In this document: in pieces, positions 16,961-16,991 of the stretch
Layout: the number at the start of each line of letters is the position of its first letter
Position numbering within the stretch: position 1 is the stretch's first letter
Source of the DNA: an uncultured Ruminococcus sp.
GTDB lineage: Bacteria; Bacillota; Clostridia; Oscillospirales; CAG-272
Assembly (NCBI GenBank): GCA_900551005.1
Contig: URUL01000040.1
Coordinates: 1-16,991, forward strand
Direction of reading: 5' to 3'
DNA: 16,991 bases
Notes under the pieces: generated by a model
Seen by the model: the letters and a program-made list of their open reading frames with translations, nothing else
Databases searched by the model: none
Told to the model about the DNA's origin: nothing
Translations under genes and position numbers: made by a program

Positions 16961-16991
16961 CGAACAATATACACCCTCCTGTGCGAACATA

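Overview
The window looks like a chromosomal segment from an anaerobic, gut-type Clostridia (Firmicutes), from about 1,475 to 16,991. A short piece with different character (about 1 to 1,458) is attached at the left end. The Clostridia assignment rests on strong AGGAGG-type ribosome binding sites, sigma-A type promoters, a DUF1540 protein, and the gene orders lepB / rbgA / rnhB / yraN and tig / clpP / clpX. I cannot name a genus. The left piece encodes a YihY-family membrane protein with no Shine-Dalgarno site, lower GC and a Bacteroidales-like sequence. The two parts meet inside the universally conserved 3' end of the RNase P RNA gene. The outer P1 helix of that RNA does not pair across the join while P2 does. 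I therefore read the left piece as a probable assembly chimera (or, less likely, a real recombination), not as part of the same chromosome.

Layout. 99-1418 (-): YihY-family protein. 1451-1815 (-): rnpB, the class A RNase P RNA. 1828-2673 (-): an unrecognised single-pass membrane protein with its own sigma-A promoter. A 239-base AT-rich divergent intergenic region follows. 2913-8513 (+): secA, two uncharacterised polytopic membrane proteins that appear to share a module, and lepB, which places SecA and signal peptidase I in one run of genes. 8506-11195 (+): a PHP-family phosphoesterase, rbgA, rnhB and yraN, with overlapping or closely spaced ends. 11226-12155 (+): a membrane dipeptidase (M19) ending at a strong hairpin shared with the convergent DUF1540 gene (12218-12412, -). 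12517-13248 (+): a metallophosphoesterase. 13365-16734 (+): tig, clpP and clpX, led by a near-perfect sigma-A promoter and closed by a rho-independent terminator. The last 207 bases contain four consecutive perfect hairpins and no credible gene.

Working together. SecA drives preproteins through SecYEG and LepB removes their signal peptides. RbgA, RNase P, trigger factor and ClpXP cover ribosome assembly, tRNA maturation, nascent-chain folding and protein turnover. This is mainly a housekeeping protein-biogenesis neighbourhood. I see no defence system, prophage, CRISPR array, insertion sequence or tRNA. The least explained content is the membrane-protein pair between secA and lepB, the unusual G4 motif of RbgA, the hairpin-rich tail, and the chimeric rnpB end.
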